From Clusia tigrina (lineage: Eukaryota > Arthropoda > Insecta > Diptera > Clusiidae), in assembly GCA_920105625.2 (NCBI GenBank), contig OV050031.1:93129676-93193675 (forward strand): DNA of 64,000 nucleotides, in the 5' to 3' direction. A model generated the notes under the pieces. That model had not been told where the DNA came from. It ran no database searches and saw only the letters and a list, made by a program, of their open reading frames with translations. A program made the translations under genes and the position numbers. Below are positions 1 through 12,499 of this stretch, piece after piece; position 1 is the stretch's first letter, and each line of letters begins with the position of its first letter.

Positions 1-3000
1 TTTTACTGGAGCGTCATAAAACCTTGAAATTTTGTAACAATAAAGTACTCGAGCCTCTTGTCAATTTAAGCTATTGCTCAAAGCTATGCTACCCTTGTGT
101 CCCGAATCAAACACAGATAAAACTTCAAATGGCCCTAACTTCTATACGGTACGTCCTACACCTATCAAAGTTTGCAACATACAAATGCTTGTAACTTTTT
201 ACTGGAGCGTCATAAAACCTTGAAATTTTGTAACAATAAAGTACTCGAGCCTCTTGTCAATTTAAGCTATCACTCAAAGCTATGCTACCCTTAAGTCCCA
301 AATCAAACACTGATAAAACTTCAAATGGCCCTAACTTCTGTACGGTACGTCCTACACCTATCAAAGTTTGCAACACACAAATGCATTTAACTTTTTACTG
401 GAGCGTCATAAAACCTTGAAATTTTGTAACAATAAAGTACTCGGGCCTCTTGTCAAATTAAGCTAACGCTCAAAGCTATGCTACCCTTGAGTCCCAAATC
501 AAACACTGATAAAACTTCAAATGGCCCTAAGTTCTATACAGTACGTCCTACACCTATCAAGGTTTGCAACATACAAATGCTTGTAACTTTTTACTGGAGC
601 GTCATAAAACCTTGAAATTTTGTAACAATAAAGTACTCGAGCCTCTTGTCAATTTAAGCTATCGCTCAAAGCTATGCTACCCTTGAGTCCCAAATCAAAC
701 ACGGATAAAACTTCAAATGGCCCTAACTTCTATACGGTACGTCCTACACCTATCAAAGTTTGCAACATACAAATGCTTGTAACTTTTTACTGGAGCGTCA
801 TAAAACCTTGAAATTTTGTAACAATAAAGTACTCGAGCCGCTTGTCAATTTAAGCTATCACTCAAAGCTATGCTACCCTTGAGGCCCAAATCATACACTG
901 ATAAAACTTCAAATGGCCCTAAATTCTGTACGGTACGTCCTACACCTATCAAAGTTTGCAACATATAAATGCTTGTAACTTTTTACTGGAGCGTCATAAA
1001 ACCTTGAAATTTTGTAACAATAAAGTACTCGAGCCTCTTGTCAATTTAAGCTATCGCTCAAAGCTATGCTACCCTTGAGTCCCAAATCAAATACTGATAA
1101 AACTTCAAATGGCCCTAACTTCTATACGGTACGTCCTACATCTATCAAAGTTTGCAACATACAAATGCTTGTAACTTTTTACTGGAGCGTCATAAAACCT
1201 TGAAACTTTGTAACAATAATGTACTCGAGCCTCTTGTCAATTTAAGCTATTCCTCAAAGCTATGCTACCCTTGAGTCCCAAATCAAACACTGATAAAACT
1301 TCAAATGGCCCTAACTTCTATACGGTACGTCCTACACCTATCAAAGTTTGCAATATACAAATGCTTGTAACTTTTTACTGGAGCGTCATAAAACCTTGAA
1401 ATTTTGTAACAATAAAGTACTCGAGCCGCTTGTCAATTTAAGCTATCGCTCAAAGCTATGCTACCCTTGAGTCCCAAATCATACACTGATAAAACTTCAA
1501 ATGGCCCTAAATTCTGTACGGTACGTCCTACACCTATCAAAGTTTGCAACATATAAATGCTTGTAACTTTTTACTGGAGCGTCATAAAACCTTGAAATTT
1601 TGTAACAATAAAGTACTCGAGCCTCTTGTCAATTTAAGCTATCGCTCAAAGCTATGCTACCCTTGAGTCCCAATTCAAACACTGATAAAACTTCAAATGG
1701 CCCTAACTTCTATACGGTACGTCCTACACCTATCAAAGTTTGCAACATACAAAGGCTTGTAACTTTTTACTGGAGCGTCATAAAACCTTGAAATTTTGTA
1801 ACAATAAAGTACTCGAGCCGCTTGTCAATTTAAGCTATCGCTCAAAGGTATGCTACCCTTGAGTCCCAAAACATACACTGATAAAACTTCAAATGGCCCT
1901 AAATTCTGTACGGTACGTCCTACACCTATCAAAGTTTGCAACATATAAATGCTTGCAACTTTTTACTGGAGCGTCATAAAACCTTGAAATTTTGTAACAA
2001 TAAAGTACTCGAGCCTCTTGTCAATTTAAGCTATCGCTCAAAGCTATGCTACCCTTGAATCCCAAATAAAAAACTGATAAAACTTCAAATGGCCCTAACT
2101 TCTATACGGTACGTCCTACACCTATCAAAGTTTGCAACATACAAATGCTTGTAACTTTTCACTGGAGCGTCATAAAACCTTGAAACTTTTTAACAATAAA
2201 GCACTCGAGCAGCTTGTCAATTTAAGCTATCGCTCAAAGCTATGCTACCCTTGAGTCCCAAAACATACACTGATAAAACTTCAAATGACCCTAAATTCTA
2301 TACAGTACGTCCTACACCTATCAAAGTTTGCAACATACAACTGCTTGTAACTTTTTACTGGAGCGTCATAAAACCTTGAAATTTTGTAACAATAAAGTAC
2401 TCGAGCCTCTTGTCAATTTAAGCTATTGCTCAAAGCTATGCTACCCTTGTGTCCCGAATCAAACACAGATAAAACTTCAAATGGCCCTAACTTCTATACG
2501 GTACGTCCTACACCTATCAAAGTTTGCAACATACAAATGCTTGTAACTTTTTACTGGAGCGTCATAAAACCTTGAAATTTTGTAACAATTAAGTACTCGA
2601 GCCTCTTGTCAATTTAAGCTATCGCTCAAAGCTATGCTACCCTTAAGTCCCAAATAAAACACTGATAAAACTTCAAATGGCCCTAACTTCTGTACGGTAC
2701 GTCCTACACCTATCAAAGTTTGCAACACACAAATGCATTTAACTTTTTACTGGAGAGTCATAAAACCTTGAAATTTTGTAACAATAAAGTACTCGAGCCT
2801 CTTGTCAAATTAAGCTAACGCTCAAAGCTATGCTACCGTTGAGTCCCAAATCAAACACTGATAAAACTTCAAATGGCCCTAAGTTCTATACAGTACGTCC
2901 TACACCTATCAAAGTTTGCAACATACAAATGCTTGTAACTTTTTACTGGAGCGTCATAAAACCTTGAAATTTTGTAACAATAAAGTACTCGAGCCTCTTG

Positions 3001-3332
3001 TCAATTTAAGCTATCGCTCAAAGCTATGCTACCCTTGAGTCCTAAATAAAACACTGATAAAATTTTAAATGGCCCTAACTTCTATACGGTACGTCCTACA
3101 CCTATCAAAGTTTGCAACATACAAATGCTTGTAACTTTTTACTGGAGCGTCATAAAACCTTGAAATTTTGTAACAATAAAGTACTCGAGCCGCTTGTCAA
3201 TTTAAGCTATCGCTCAAAGCTATGCTACCCTTGAGTCCCAAATCATACACTGATAAAACTTCAAATGGCCCTAAATTCTGTACGGTACGTCCTACACCTA
3301 TCAAAGTTTGCAACATATAAATGCTTGTAACT
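1..3332. repeat. 12-monomer HOR: 1-980 repeated at 2353-3332
   Basis: The first five monomers recur in order exactly 2352 bp (12 x 196) later. Their marks are: TTGTGTCCCGAATC with ACAGATAAAAC (monomer at 1); TTAAGTCCC with CTGTACGG and CACACAAATGCATTT (at 197); AAATTAAGCTAACGCTC with AGTTCTATACAG (at 393); a standard-like copy (at 589); and CCGCTTG with CATACACTG and AAATTCTGTACGG (at 785). The second copy has its own changes, such as CAATTAAGTAC near 2587, GGAGAGTC near 2752 and CTACCGTTG at 2833. After 3333 the two copies no longer correspond. Confidence 0.75.
680..2940. repeat. Long-range paralogous block I (partner 30067-32131)
   Basis: This block is collinear with 30067-32131. Marks are ACGGATAAAAC (701 and 30088, offset 29387), CAATTCAAACAC (1671 and 30862, offset 29191) and CAACTGCTTG (2339 and 31530, offset 29191). 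The offset change of exactly 196 shows that one monomer, near 1400-1570, is missing from the distant copy. The unit later triplicated at 30-36 kb is therefore also present here as a single older relative. Confidence 0.8.
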
Positions 3333-3528
3333 TTTTACTGGTGCGTCATAAAACCTTGAAATTTTGTAACAATAAAGTACTCGAGCCTCTTGTCAATTTA
3401 AGCTATCGCTCAAAGCTATGCTACCCTTGAGTCCCAAATAAAAAACTGATAAAACTTCAAATGGCCCTAACTTCTATACGGTACGTCCTACACCTATCAA
3501 AGTTAGCAACATTTAAATGCTTGTAACT

Positions 3529-3637
3529 TTTCACTGGAGCGTCATAAAACCTTGAAACTTTGTAACAATAAAGCACTCGAGCCGCTTGTCAATTTAAGCT
3601 ATCGATCAAAGTTTGCAACACACAAATGCATTTAACT
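3529..3637. repeat. Truncated 109-bp monomer, copy 1
   Basis: This copy measures 109 bp from TTTTCACTGG to the next monomer start. It lacks 87 bp, with the junction TATCG/ATCAAAGTTTGC between 3604 and 3605. The left side comes from TATCGCTCAAAG and the right side from ACCTATCAAAG, two places where the monomer carries TCAAAG 87 bp apart. Most of subunit A is gone and B is kept. Confidence 0.9.
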
Positions 3638-4617
3638 TTTTACTGGAGAGTCATAAAACCTTGAAATTTTGTAACAATAAAGTACTCGAGCCTCTTGTCA
3701 AATTAAGCTAACGCTCAAAGCTATGCTACCGTTGAGTCCCAAATCAAACACTGATAAAACTTCAAATGGCCCTAAGTTCTATACAGTACGTCCTACACCT
3801 ATCAAAGTTTGCAACATACAAATGCTTGTAACTTTTTACTGGAGCGTCATAAAACCTTGAAATTTTGTAACAATAAAGTACTCGAGCCTCTTGTCAATTT
3901 AAGCTATCGCTCAAAGCTATGCTACCCTTGAGTCCTAAATAAAACACTGATAAAATTTTAAATGGCCCTAACTTCTATACGGTACGTCCTACACCTATCA
4001 AAGTTTGCAACATACAAATGCTTGTAACTTTTTACTGGAGCGTCATAAAACCTTGAAATTTTGTAACAATAAAGTACTCGAGCCGCTTGTCAATTTAAGC
4101 TATCGCTCAAAGCTATGCTACCCTTGAGTCCCAAATCATACACTGATAAAACTTCAAATGGCCCTAAATTCTGTACGGTACGTCCTACACCTATCAAAGT
4201 TTGCAACATATAAATGCTTGTAACTTTTTACTGGTGCGTCATAAAACCTTGAAATTTTGTAACAATAAAGTACTCGAGCCTCTTGTCAATTTAAGCTATC
4301 GCTCAAAGCTATGCTACCCTTGAGTCCCAAATCAAACACTGATAAAACTTCAAATGGCCCTAACTTCTATACGGTACGTCCTACACCTATCAAAGTTTGC
4401 AACATACAAATGCTTGTAACTTTTTACTGGAGCGTCATAAAACCTTGAAATTTTGTAACAATAAAGTACTCGAGCCTCTTGTCAATTTAAGCTATCGCTC
4501 AAAGCTATGCTACCCTTGAGTCCCAAATAAAAAACTGATAAAACTTCAAATGGCCCTAACTTCTATACGGTACGTCCTACACCTATCAAAGTTAGCAACA
4601 TTTAAATGCTTGTAACT

Positions 4618-4726
4618 TTTCACTGGAGCGTCATAAAACCTTGAAACTTTGTAACAATAAAGCACTCGAGCCGCTTGTCAATTTAAGCTATCGATCAAAG
4701 TTTGCAACATACAAATGCTTGTAACT
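4618..4726. repeat. Truncated 109-bp monomer, copy 2
   Basis: It has the same 87-bp loss and the same junction (4693/4694) as the copy at 3529, on the same variant background (TTTTCACTGG, GAAACTTTG, GCACTCGAGCCGC). It is followed by CATACAAATGCTTG, whereas the first copy is followed by CACACAAATGCATTT, so its right neighbour differs. Confidence 0.9.
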
Positions 4727-6041
4727 TTTTACTGGAGCGTCATAAAACCTTGAAATTTTGTAATAATAAAGTACTCGAGCCGCTTGTCAATTTAAGCTAT
4801 CGCTCAAAGCTATGCTACCCTTGATTCCCAAATCATACACTGATAAAACTTCAAATGGTCCTAAATTCTGTACGGTACGTCCTACACCTATCAAAGTTTG
4901 CAACATATAAATGCTTGTAACTGTCTACTGGAGCGTCATAAAACCTTGAAATTTTGTAACAATAAAGTACTCGAGCCTCTTGTCAATTTAAGCTATCGCT
5001 CAAAGCTATGCTACCCTTGAGTCCCAAATCAAACACTGATAAAACTTCAAATGGCCCTAAGTTCTATACAGTACGTCCTACACCTATCAAAGTTTGCAAC
5101 ATACAAATGCTTGTAACTTTTTACTGGAGCGTCATAAAACCTTGAAATTTTGTAACAATAAAGTACTCGAGCCTCTTGTCAATTTAAGCTATCGCTCAAA
5201 GCTATGCTACCCTTGAGTCCCAAATCAAACACTGATAAAACTTCAAATAGCCCTAACTTCTATACGGTACATCCTACACCTATCAAAGTTTGCAACATAC
5301 AATTGCTTGTAACTTTTTACTGGAGCGTCATAAAACCTTGAAACTTTGTAACAATAAAGTACTCGAGCCTCTTGTCAATTTAAGCTATCGCTCAAAGCTA
5401 TGCTACCCTTGAGTCCCAAATCAAACACTGATAAAACTTCAAATAGCCCTAACTTCTATGCGGTATGTCCTACACCTATCAAAGTTTGCAACATACAAAT
5501 GCTTGTAACTTTTTACTGGAGCATCATAAAACCTTGAAATTTTGTAACAATAAAGTACTCGAGCCGCTTGTCAATTTAAGCTATCGCTCAAAGCTATGCT
5601 ACCCTTGAGTCCCAAATCATACACTGATAAAACTTCAAATGGTCCTAAATTCTGTACGGTACGTCCTACACCTATCAAAGTTTGCAACATATAAATGCTT
5701 GTAACTGTTTACTGGAGCGTCATAAAACCTTGAAATTTTGTAATAATAAAGTACTCGAGCCTCTTGTCAATTTAAACTATCGCTCAAAGCTATGCTACCC
5801 TTGAGTCCCAAATCAAACACTGATAAAACTTCAAATGGCCCTAACTTCTATACGGTACGTCCTACACCTATCAAAGTTTGCAACATACAAATGCTTGTAA
5901 CTTTTTACTGGAGCGTCATAAAACCTTGAAATTTTGTAACAATAAAGTATTCGAGCCGCTTGTCAATTTAAGCTATCGCTCAAAGCTATGCTACCCTTGA
6001 GTCCCAAATCATACACTGATAAAACTTCAAATGGTCCTAAA
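4727..6041. repeat. Mixed monomers with a recurrent ACTGTTTACTGG-type pair
   Basis: This is ordinary 196-bp monomers with no clean HOR. A recognisable monomer (CCGCTTG, CATACACTG, TGGTCCTAAATTCTG, then CATATAAATG and TAACTG before ACTGG) occurs three times, with GGTCCTAAATTC near 4858, 5641 and 6033. Other marks are GCATCAT at 5521, TTTAAACTATCG near 5773 and GTATTCGAG near 5947. Nothing but satellite is present. Confidence 0.7.
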
Positions 6042-9000
6042 TTCTGTACGGAACGTCCTACACCTATCAAAGTTTGCAACATATAAATGCTTGTAACTGT
6101 TTACTGGAGCGTCATAAAACCTTGAAATTTTGTAACAATAAAGTACTCGAGCCTCTTGTCAATTTAAGCTTCAGCTCAAAGCTATGCTACCCTTGAGTCC
6201 CAAATCAAACACTGATAAAACTTCTAATGGCCCTAACTTCTATACGGTACGTCCTACACCTATCAAAGTTTGCAACATACAAATGCTTGTAACTTTTTAC
6301 TGGAGCGTCATAAAACCTTGAAATTTTGTAACAATAAAGTACTCGAGCCGCTTGTCAATTTAAGCTATCGCTCAAAGCTATGCTACCCTTGAGTCCCAAA
6401 ACATACACTGATAAAACTTCAAATGGCCCTAAATTCTGTACGGTACGTCCTACACCTATCAAAGTTTGCAACATATAAATGCTTGTTACTTTTTACTGGA
6501 GCGTCATAAAACCTTGAAATTTTGTAACAATAAAGTACTCGAGCCTCTTGTCAATTTAAGCTATCGCTCAAAGCTATGCTACCCTTGAGTCCCAAATCAA
6601 ACACTGATAAAACTTCAAATGGCCCTAAGTTCTATACAGTACGTCCTACACCTATCAAAGTTTGCAACATACAAATGCTTGTAACTTTTTACTGGAGCGT
6701 CATAAAACCTTGAAATTTTGTAACAATAAAGTACTCGAGCCTCTTGTCAATTTAAGCTATCGCTCAAAGCTATGCTACCCTTGAGTTCCAAATCAAACAC
6801 TGATAAAACTTCAAATGGCCCTAACTTCTATACGGTACGTCCTACACCTATCAAAGTTTGCAATATACAAATGCTTGTAACTTTTTACTGGAGCGTCATA
6901 AAACCCTGAAACTTTGTAAAAATAAAGCACTCGAGCCTCTTGTCAATTTAAGCTATTGCTCAAAGCTATGCTACCCTTGAATCCCAAATAAAACACTGAT
7001 AAAACTTCAAATGGCCCTAACTTCTATACGGTACGTCCCACACCTATCAAAGTTTGCAACATACAAATGCTTGTAACTTTTTACTGGAGCGTCATAAAAC
7101 CTTGAAATTTTGTAATAATAAAGTACTCGAACCTCTTGTCAATTTAAGCTATCGCTCAAAGCTATGCTACCCTTGAATCCCAAATAAAAAACTGATAAAA
7201 CTTCAAATGGCCCTAACTTCTATACGGTACGTCCTACACCTATCAAAGTTTGCAACATACAAATGCTTGTAACTTTTCACTGGAGCGTCATAAAACCTTG
7301 AAACTTTTTAACAATAAAGCATTCGAGCAGCTTGTCAATTTAAGCTATCGCTCAAAGCTAGGCTACCCTTGAGTCCCAAAACATACACTGATAAAACTTC
7401 AAATGGCCCTAAATTCTATACGGTACGTCCTACACCTATCAAAGTTTGCAACATATAAGTGCTTGTAACTTTTTACTGGAGCGTCATAAAACCTTGAAAT
7501 TTTGTAATAATAAAGTACTCGAGCCTCTTGTCAATTTAAGCTATCGCTCAAAGCTATGCTACCCTTGAATCCCAAATAAAACACTGATAAAACTTCAAAT
7601 GGCCCTAACTTCTATACGGTACGTCCCACACCTATCAAAGTTTGCAACATACAAATGCTTGTAATTTTTTACTGGAGCGTCATAAAACCTTGAAATTTTG
7701 TAATAATAAAGTACTCGAGCCTCTTGTCAATTTAAGCTATCGCTCAAAGCTATGCTACCCTTGAATCCCAAATAAAAAACTGATAAAACGTCAAATGGCC
7801 CTAACTTCTATACGGTACGTCCTACACCTATCAAAGTTTGCAACATACAAATGCTTGTAACTTTTCACTGGAGCGTCATAAAACCTTGAAACTTTGTAAC
7901 AATAAAGCACTCGAGCCGCTTGTCAGTTTAAGCTATCACTCAAAGCTATGCTACCCTTAAGTCCCAAATCAAACACTGATAAAACTTCAAATGACCCTAA
8001 ATTCTATACAGTACGTCCTACACCTATCAAAGTTTGCAACATACAAATGCTTGTAACTTTTTACTGGAGCGTCATAAAACCTTGAAATTTTGTAACAATA
8101 AAGTACTCGAGCCTCTTGTCCATTTAAGCTATTGCTCAAAGCTATGCTACCCTTGTGTCCCGAATCAAACACAGATACAACTTCAAATGTCCCTAACTTC
8201 TATACGGTACGTCCTACACCTATCAAAGTTAGCAACATTTAAATGCTTGTAACTTTTCACTGGAGCGTCATAAAACCTTGAAATTTTGTAACAATAAAGT
8301 ACTCGAGCCGCTTGTCAATTTAAGCTATCGCTCAAAGCTATGCTACCCTTGAGTCCCAAAACATACACTGATAAAACTTCAAATGGCCCTAAATTCTGTA
8401 CGGAACGTCCTACACCTATCAAAGTTTGCAACATATAAATGCTTGTAACTGTTTACTGGAGCGTCATAAAACCTTGAAATTTTGTAACAATAAAGTACTC
8501 GAGCCTCTTGTCAATTTAAGCTTCCGCTCAAAGCTATGCTACCCTTGAGTCCCAAATCAAACACTGATAAAACTTCTAATGGCCCTAACTTCTATACGGT
8601 ACGTCCTACACCTATCAAAGTTTGCAACATACAAATGCTTGTAACTTTTTACTGGAGCGTCATAAAACCTTGAAATTTTGTAACAATAAAGTACTCGAGC
8701 CGCTTGTCAATTTAAGCTATCGCTCAAAGCTATGCTACCCTTGAGTCCCAAAACATACACTGATAAAACTTCAAATGGCCCTAAATTCTGTACGGTACGT
8801 CCTACACCTATCAAAGTTTGCAACATATAAATGCTTGTTACTTTTTACTGGAGCGTCATAAAACCTTGAAATTTTGTAACAATAAAGTACTCGAGCCTCT
8901 TGTCAATTTAAGCTATCGCTCAAAGCTATGCTACCCTTGAGTCCCAAATCAAACACTGATAAAACTTCAAATGGCCCTAAGTTCTATACAGTACGTCCTA

Positions 9001-9850
9001 CACCTATCAAAGTTTGCAACATACAAATGCTTGTAACTTTTTACTGGAGCGTCATAAAACCTTGAAATTTTGTAACAATAAAGTACTCGAGCCTCTTGTC
9101 AATTTAAGCTATCGCTCAAAGCTATGCTACCCTTGAGTTCCAAATCAAACACTGATAAAACTTCAAATGGCCCTAACTTCTATACGGTACGTCCTACACC
9201 TATCAAAGTTTGCAATATACAAATGCTTGTAACTTTTTACTGGAGCGTCATAAAACCTTGAAACTTTGTAAAAATAAAGCACTCGAGCCTCTTGTCAATT
9301 TAAGCTATTGCTCAAAGCTATGCTACCCTTGAATCCCAAATAAAACACTGATAAAACTTCAAATGGCCCTAACTTCTATACGGTACGTCCCACACCTATC
9401 AAAGTTTGCAACATACAAATGCTTGTAACTTTTTACTGGAGCGTCATAAAACCTTGAAATTTTGTAATAATAAAGTACTCGAGCCTCTTGTCAATTTAAG
9501 CTATCGCTCAAAGCTATGCTACCCTTGAATCCCAAATAAAAAACTGATAAAACTTCAAATGGCCCTAACTTCTATACGGTACGTCCTACACCTATCAAAG
9601 TTTGCAACATACAAATGCTTGTAACTTTTCACTGGAGCGTCATAAAACCTTGAAACTTTTTAACAATAAAGCATTCGAGCAGCTTGTCAATTTAAGCTAT
9701 CGCTCAAAGCTAGGCTACCCTTGAGTCCCAAAACATACACTGATAAAACTTCAAATGGCCCTAAATTCTATACGGTACGTCCTACACCTATCAAAGTTTG
9801 CAACATATAAGTGCTTGTAACTTTTTACTGGAGCGTCATAAAACCTTGAA
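6042..9850. repeat. 12-monomer HOR: 6042-7498 repeated at 8394-9850
   Basis: The offset is 2352 bp at every mark I checked: GGAACGTCC (6051 and 8403), the variant AAGCTT (6166 and 8518, a HindIII site absent from the consensus), CTTCTAATGG, GAGTTCC, CGTCCCACACC, GCATTCGAGCAGC with TAGGCTACCC (7359 and 9711), and CATATAAGTGC. The match ends where copy 1 has GTAATAATAAAG and copy 2 has GTAACAATAAAG with ACTGGAGCC. The segment 7499-8393 between the copies holds other monomers, including a TTGTGTCCCG type near 8155 with GATACAAC. Confidence 0.85.
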
Positions 9851-11489
9851 ATTTTGTAACAATAAAGTACTGGAGCCTCTTGTCAATTTAAGCTATCGCT
9901 CAAAGCTATGCTACCCTTGAGTCCCAAATCAAACACTGATAAAACTTCAGATGGCCCTAACTTCTATACGGTACGTCCTACACCTATCAAAGTTTGCAAC
10001 ATACAAATGCTTGTAACTTTTTAATGGAGCGTCATAAAACCTTGAAATTTTGTAACAATAAAGTACTCGAGCCTCTTGTCAATTTAAGCTATCGCTCAAA
10101 GCTATGCTACCCTTGAGTCCCAAATCAAACACTGATAAAACTTCAAATGGCCCTAACTTCTATACGGTACGTCCTACACCTATCAAAGTTTGCAACATAC
10201 AAATGCTTGTAACTTTTTATTGGAGCGTCATAAAACCTTGAAATTTTGTAACAATAAAGTACTCGAGCCGCTTGTCAATTTAAGCTATCGCTCAAAGCTA
10301 TGCTACCCTTGAGTCCCAAAACATACACTGATAAAACTTCAAATGGCCCTAAATTCTGTACGGTACGTCCTACAAATATCAAAGTTTGCAACATACAAAT
10401 GCTTGTAACTTTTTACTGGAACGTCATAAAACCTTGAAACTTTGTAACAATAAAGTACTCGAGCCTCTTGTCAATTTAAGCTATTGCTCAAAGCTATGCT
10501 ACCCTTGAATCCCAAATAAAACACTGATAAAACTTCAAATGGCCCTAAATTCTATTCGGTACGTCCTACACCTATAAAAGTTTGCAACATACAAATGCTT
10601 GTAACTTTTTACTGGAGCGTCATAAAACATTGAAATTTTGTAACAATAAAGTTCTCGAGCCTCTTGTCAATTTAAGCTATCGCTCAAAGCTATGCTACCC
10701 TTAATTCCCAAATTAAACACTGATAAAACTTCAAATGACCCTAAACTCTATACAGTACATCCTACACCTATCAAAGTTTGCAACATACAAATGCTTGTAA
10801 CTTTTCACTGGAGCGTCATAAAACCTTGAAACTTTTTAACAATAAAGCACTCGAGCAGCTTGTCAATTTAAGCTATCGCTGAAAGCTATGCTACCCTTGA
10901 GTCCCAAAACATACACTGATAAAACTTCAAATGGCCCTAAATTCTATACGGTACGTCCTACACCTATCAAAGTTTGCAACATATAAGTGCTTGTAACTTT
11001 TTACTGGAGCGCCATAAAACCTTGAAATTTTGTAATAATAAAGTACTCGAGCCTCTTGTCAATTTAAGCTATCGCTCAAAGCTATGCTACCCTTGAATCC
11101 CAAATAAAACACTGATAAAACTTCAAATGGCCCTAACTTCTATACGGTACGTCTCACACCTATCAAAGTTTGCAACATACAAATGCTTGTAACTTTTTAC
11201 TGGAGCGTCATAAAACCTTGAAATTTTGTAATAATAAAGTACTCGAGCCTCTTGTCAATTTAAGCTATCGCTCAAAGCTATGCTACCCTTGAATCCCAAA
11301 TAAAAAACTGATAAAACTTCAAATGGCCCTAACTTCTATACGGTACGTCCTACACCTATCAAAGTTTGCAACATACAAATGCTTGTAACTTTTCACTGGA
11401 GCGTCATAAAACCTTGAAACTTTGTAACAATAAAGCACTCGAGCCGCTTGTCAATTTAAGCTATCACTCAAAGCTATGCTACCCTTAAG
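9851..11489. repeat. Mixed monomers without a clear HOR
   Basis: There are eight to nine monomers here. Marks include TTAATGGAGCG near 10020, ACAAATATCAAAG near 10373 (a variant seen again only beyond 40 kb), CTATTCGG near 10553, AAACATTG near 10626 and GAGCGCCAT near 11008. Part of 10800-11460 resembles 7260-7960. I see only satellite. Confidence 0.6.
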
Positions 11490-12499
11490 TCCCAAATCAA
11501 ACACTTCAAATGACCCTAAATTCTATACAGTACGTCCTACACTTATCAAAGTTTGCAACATACAAATGCTTGTAACTTTTTACTGGAGCGTCATAAAAAC
11601 CTTGAAATTTTGTAACAATAAAGTACTCGAGCCTCTTGTCAATTTAAGCTATTGCTCAAAGCTATGCTACCCTTGTGTCCCGAATCAAACACAGATAAAA
11701 CTTCAAATGGCCCTAACTTCTATACGGTACGTCCTACACCTATCAAAGTTTGCAACATACAAATGCTTGTAACTTTTTACTGGAGCGTCATAAAACCTTG
11801 AAATTTTGTAACAATAAAGTACTCGAGCCTCTTGTCAATTTAAGCTATCGCTCAAAGCTATGCTACCCTTAAGTCCCAAATCAAACACTGATAAAACTTC
11901 AAATGGCCCTAACTTCTGTACGGTACGTCCTACACCTATCAAAGTTTGCAACACACAAATGCATTTAACTTTTTACTGGAGCGTCATAAAACCTTGAAAT
12001 TTTGTAACAATAAAGTACTCGAGCCTCTGGTCAAATTAAGCTAACGCTCAAAGCTATGCTACCCTTGAGTCCCAAATCAACCACTGATAAAACTTCAAAT
12101 GGCCCTAAGTTCTATACAGTACATCCTACACCTATCAAAGTTTGCAACATACAAATGCTTGTAACTTTTTACTGGAGCGTCATAAAACCTTGAAATTTTG
12201 TAACAATAAAGTTCTCGAGCCTCTTGTCAATTTAAGCTATCGCTCAAAGCTATGCTACCCTTGAGTCCCAAATCAAACACAGATAAAACTTCAAATGGCC
12301 CTAACTTCTATACGGTACGTCCTACACCTATCAAAGTTTGCAACATACAAATGCTTGTAACTTTTTACTGGAGCGTCATAAAACCTTGAAATTTTGTAAC
12401 AATAAAGTACTCGAGCCTCCTGTCAATTTAAGCTATCGCTCAAAGCTATGCTACCCTTAAGTCCCAAATCAAACACTTCAAATGACCCTAAATTCTCTA
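11490..12499. repeat. 5-monomer HOR (972 bp) marked by a 9-bp deletion
   Basis: A monomer in which TGATAAAAC is missing, giving ACACTTCAAATGACC, occurs at 11501 and again at 12473, 972 bp apart. This equals five monomers, minus the 9-bp deletion, plus one extra A in ATAAAAACC near 11595. The deleted segment is bounded by AC on both sides (CAC/TGATAAAAC/TTC), which fits replication slippage. The order that follows (TTGTGTCCCG, then TTAAG, then TAACGCTC, with CAACCACTG at ~12069 and ~13040) is shared by both copies. Confidence 0.8.

Larger units (their letters stand above)
2745..4726. repeat. Short HOR ending in a 109-bp monomer, two copies (2745-3637, 3638-4726)
   Basis: Copy 1 is four full monomers plus a 109-bp one (893 bp). 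Copy 2 repeats it and has one extra full monomer (1089 bp). Marks shared by both copies are GGAGAGTC, CTACCGTTGAG (2833 and 3726), GAGTCCTAAATAAAAC with AAAATTTTAAATGG, GGTGCGTC, and the pair AGTTAGCAACATTTAAATG and TTTTCACTGG before the truncation. Because each copy ends exactly at the shortened monomer, the shortened monomer was amplified as part of the unit and not made twice independently. Confidence 0.8.

Noticed and set aside
6166..6171. HindIII site AAGCTT as a meaningful element
   Set aside because: It arises from single changes in AAGCTA or AAACTTC in a few monomers (6166, 8518, 25212, 49157 area) and is useful only as a marker of related copies.
11476..11772. Longer frame of 98 codons
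   Set aside because: Its extra length comes from the 9-bp deletion plus a one-base insertion in ATAAAAACC, which happen to join two frames. Indel-driven, not conserved; the 99-codon frames near 48200 and 51328 likewise depend on a 5-bp loss.
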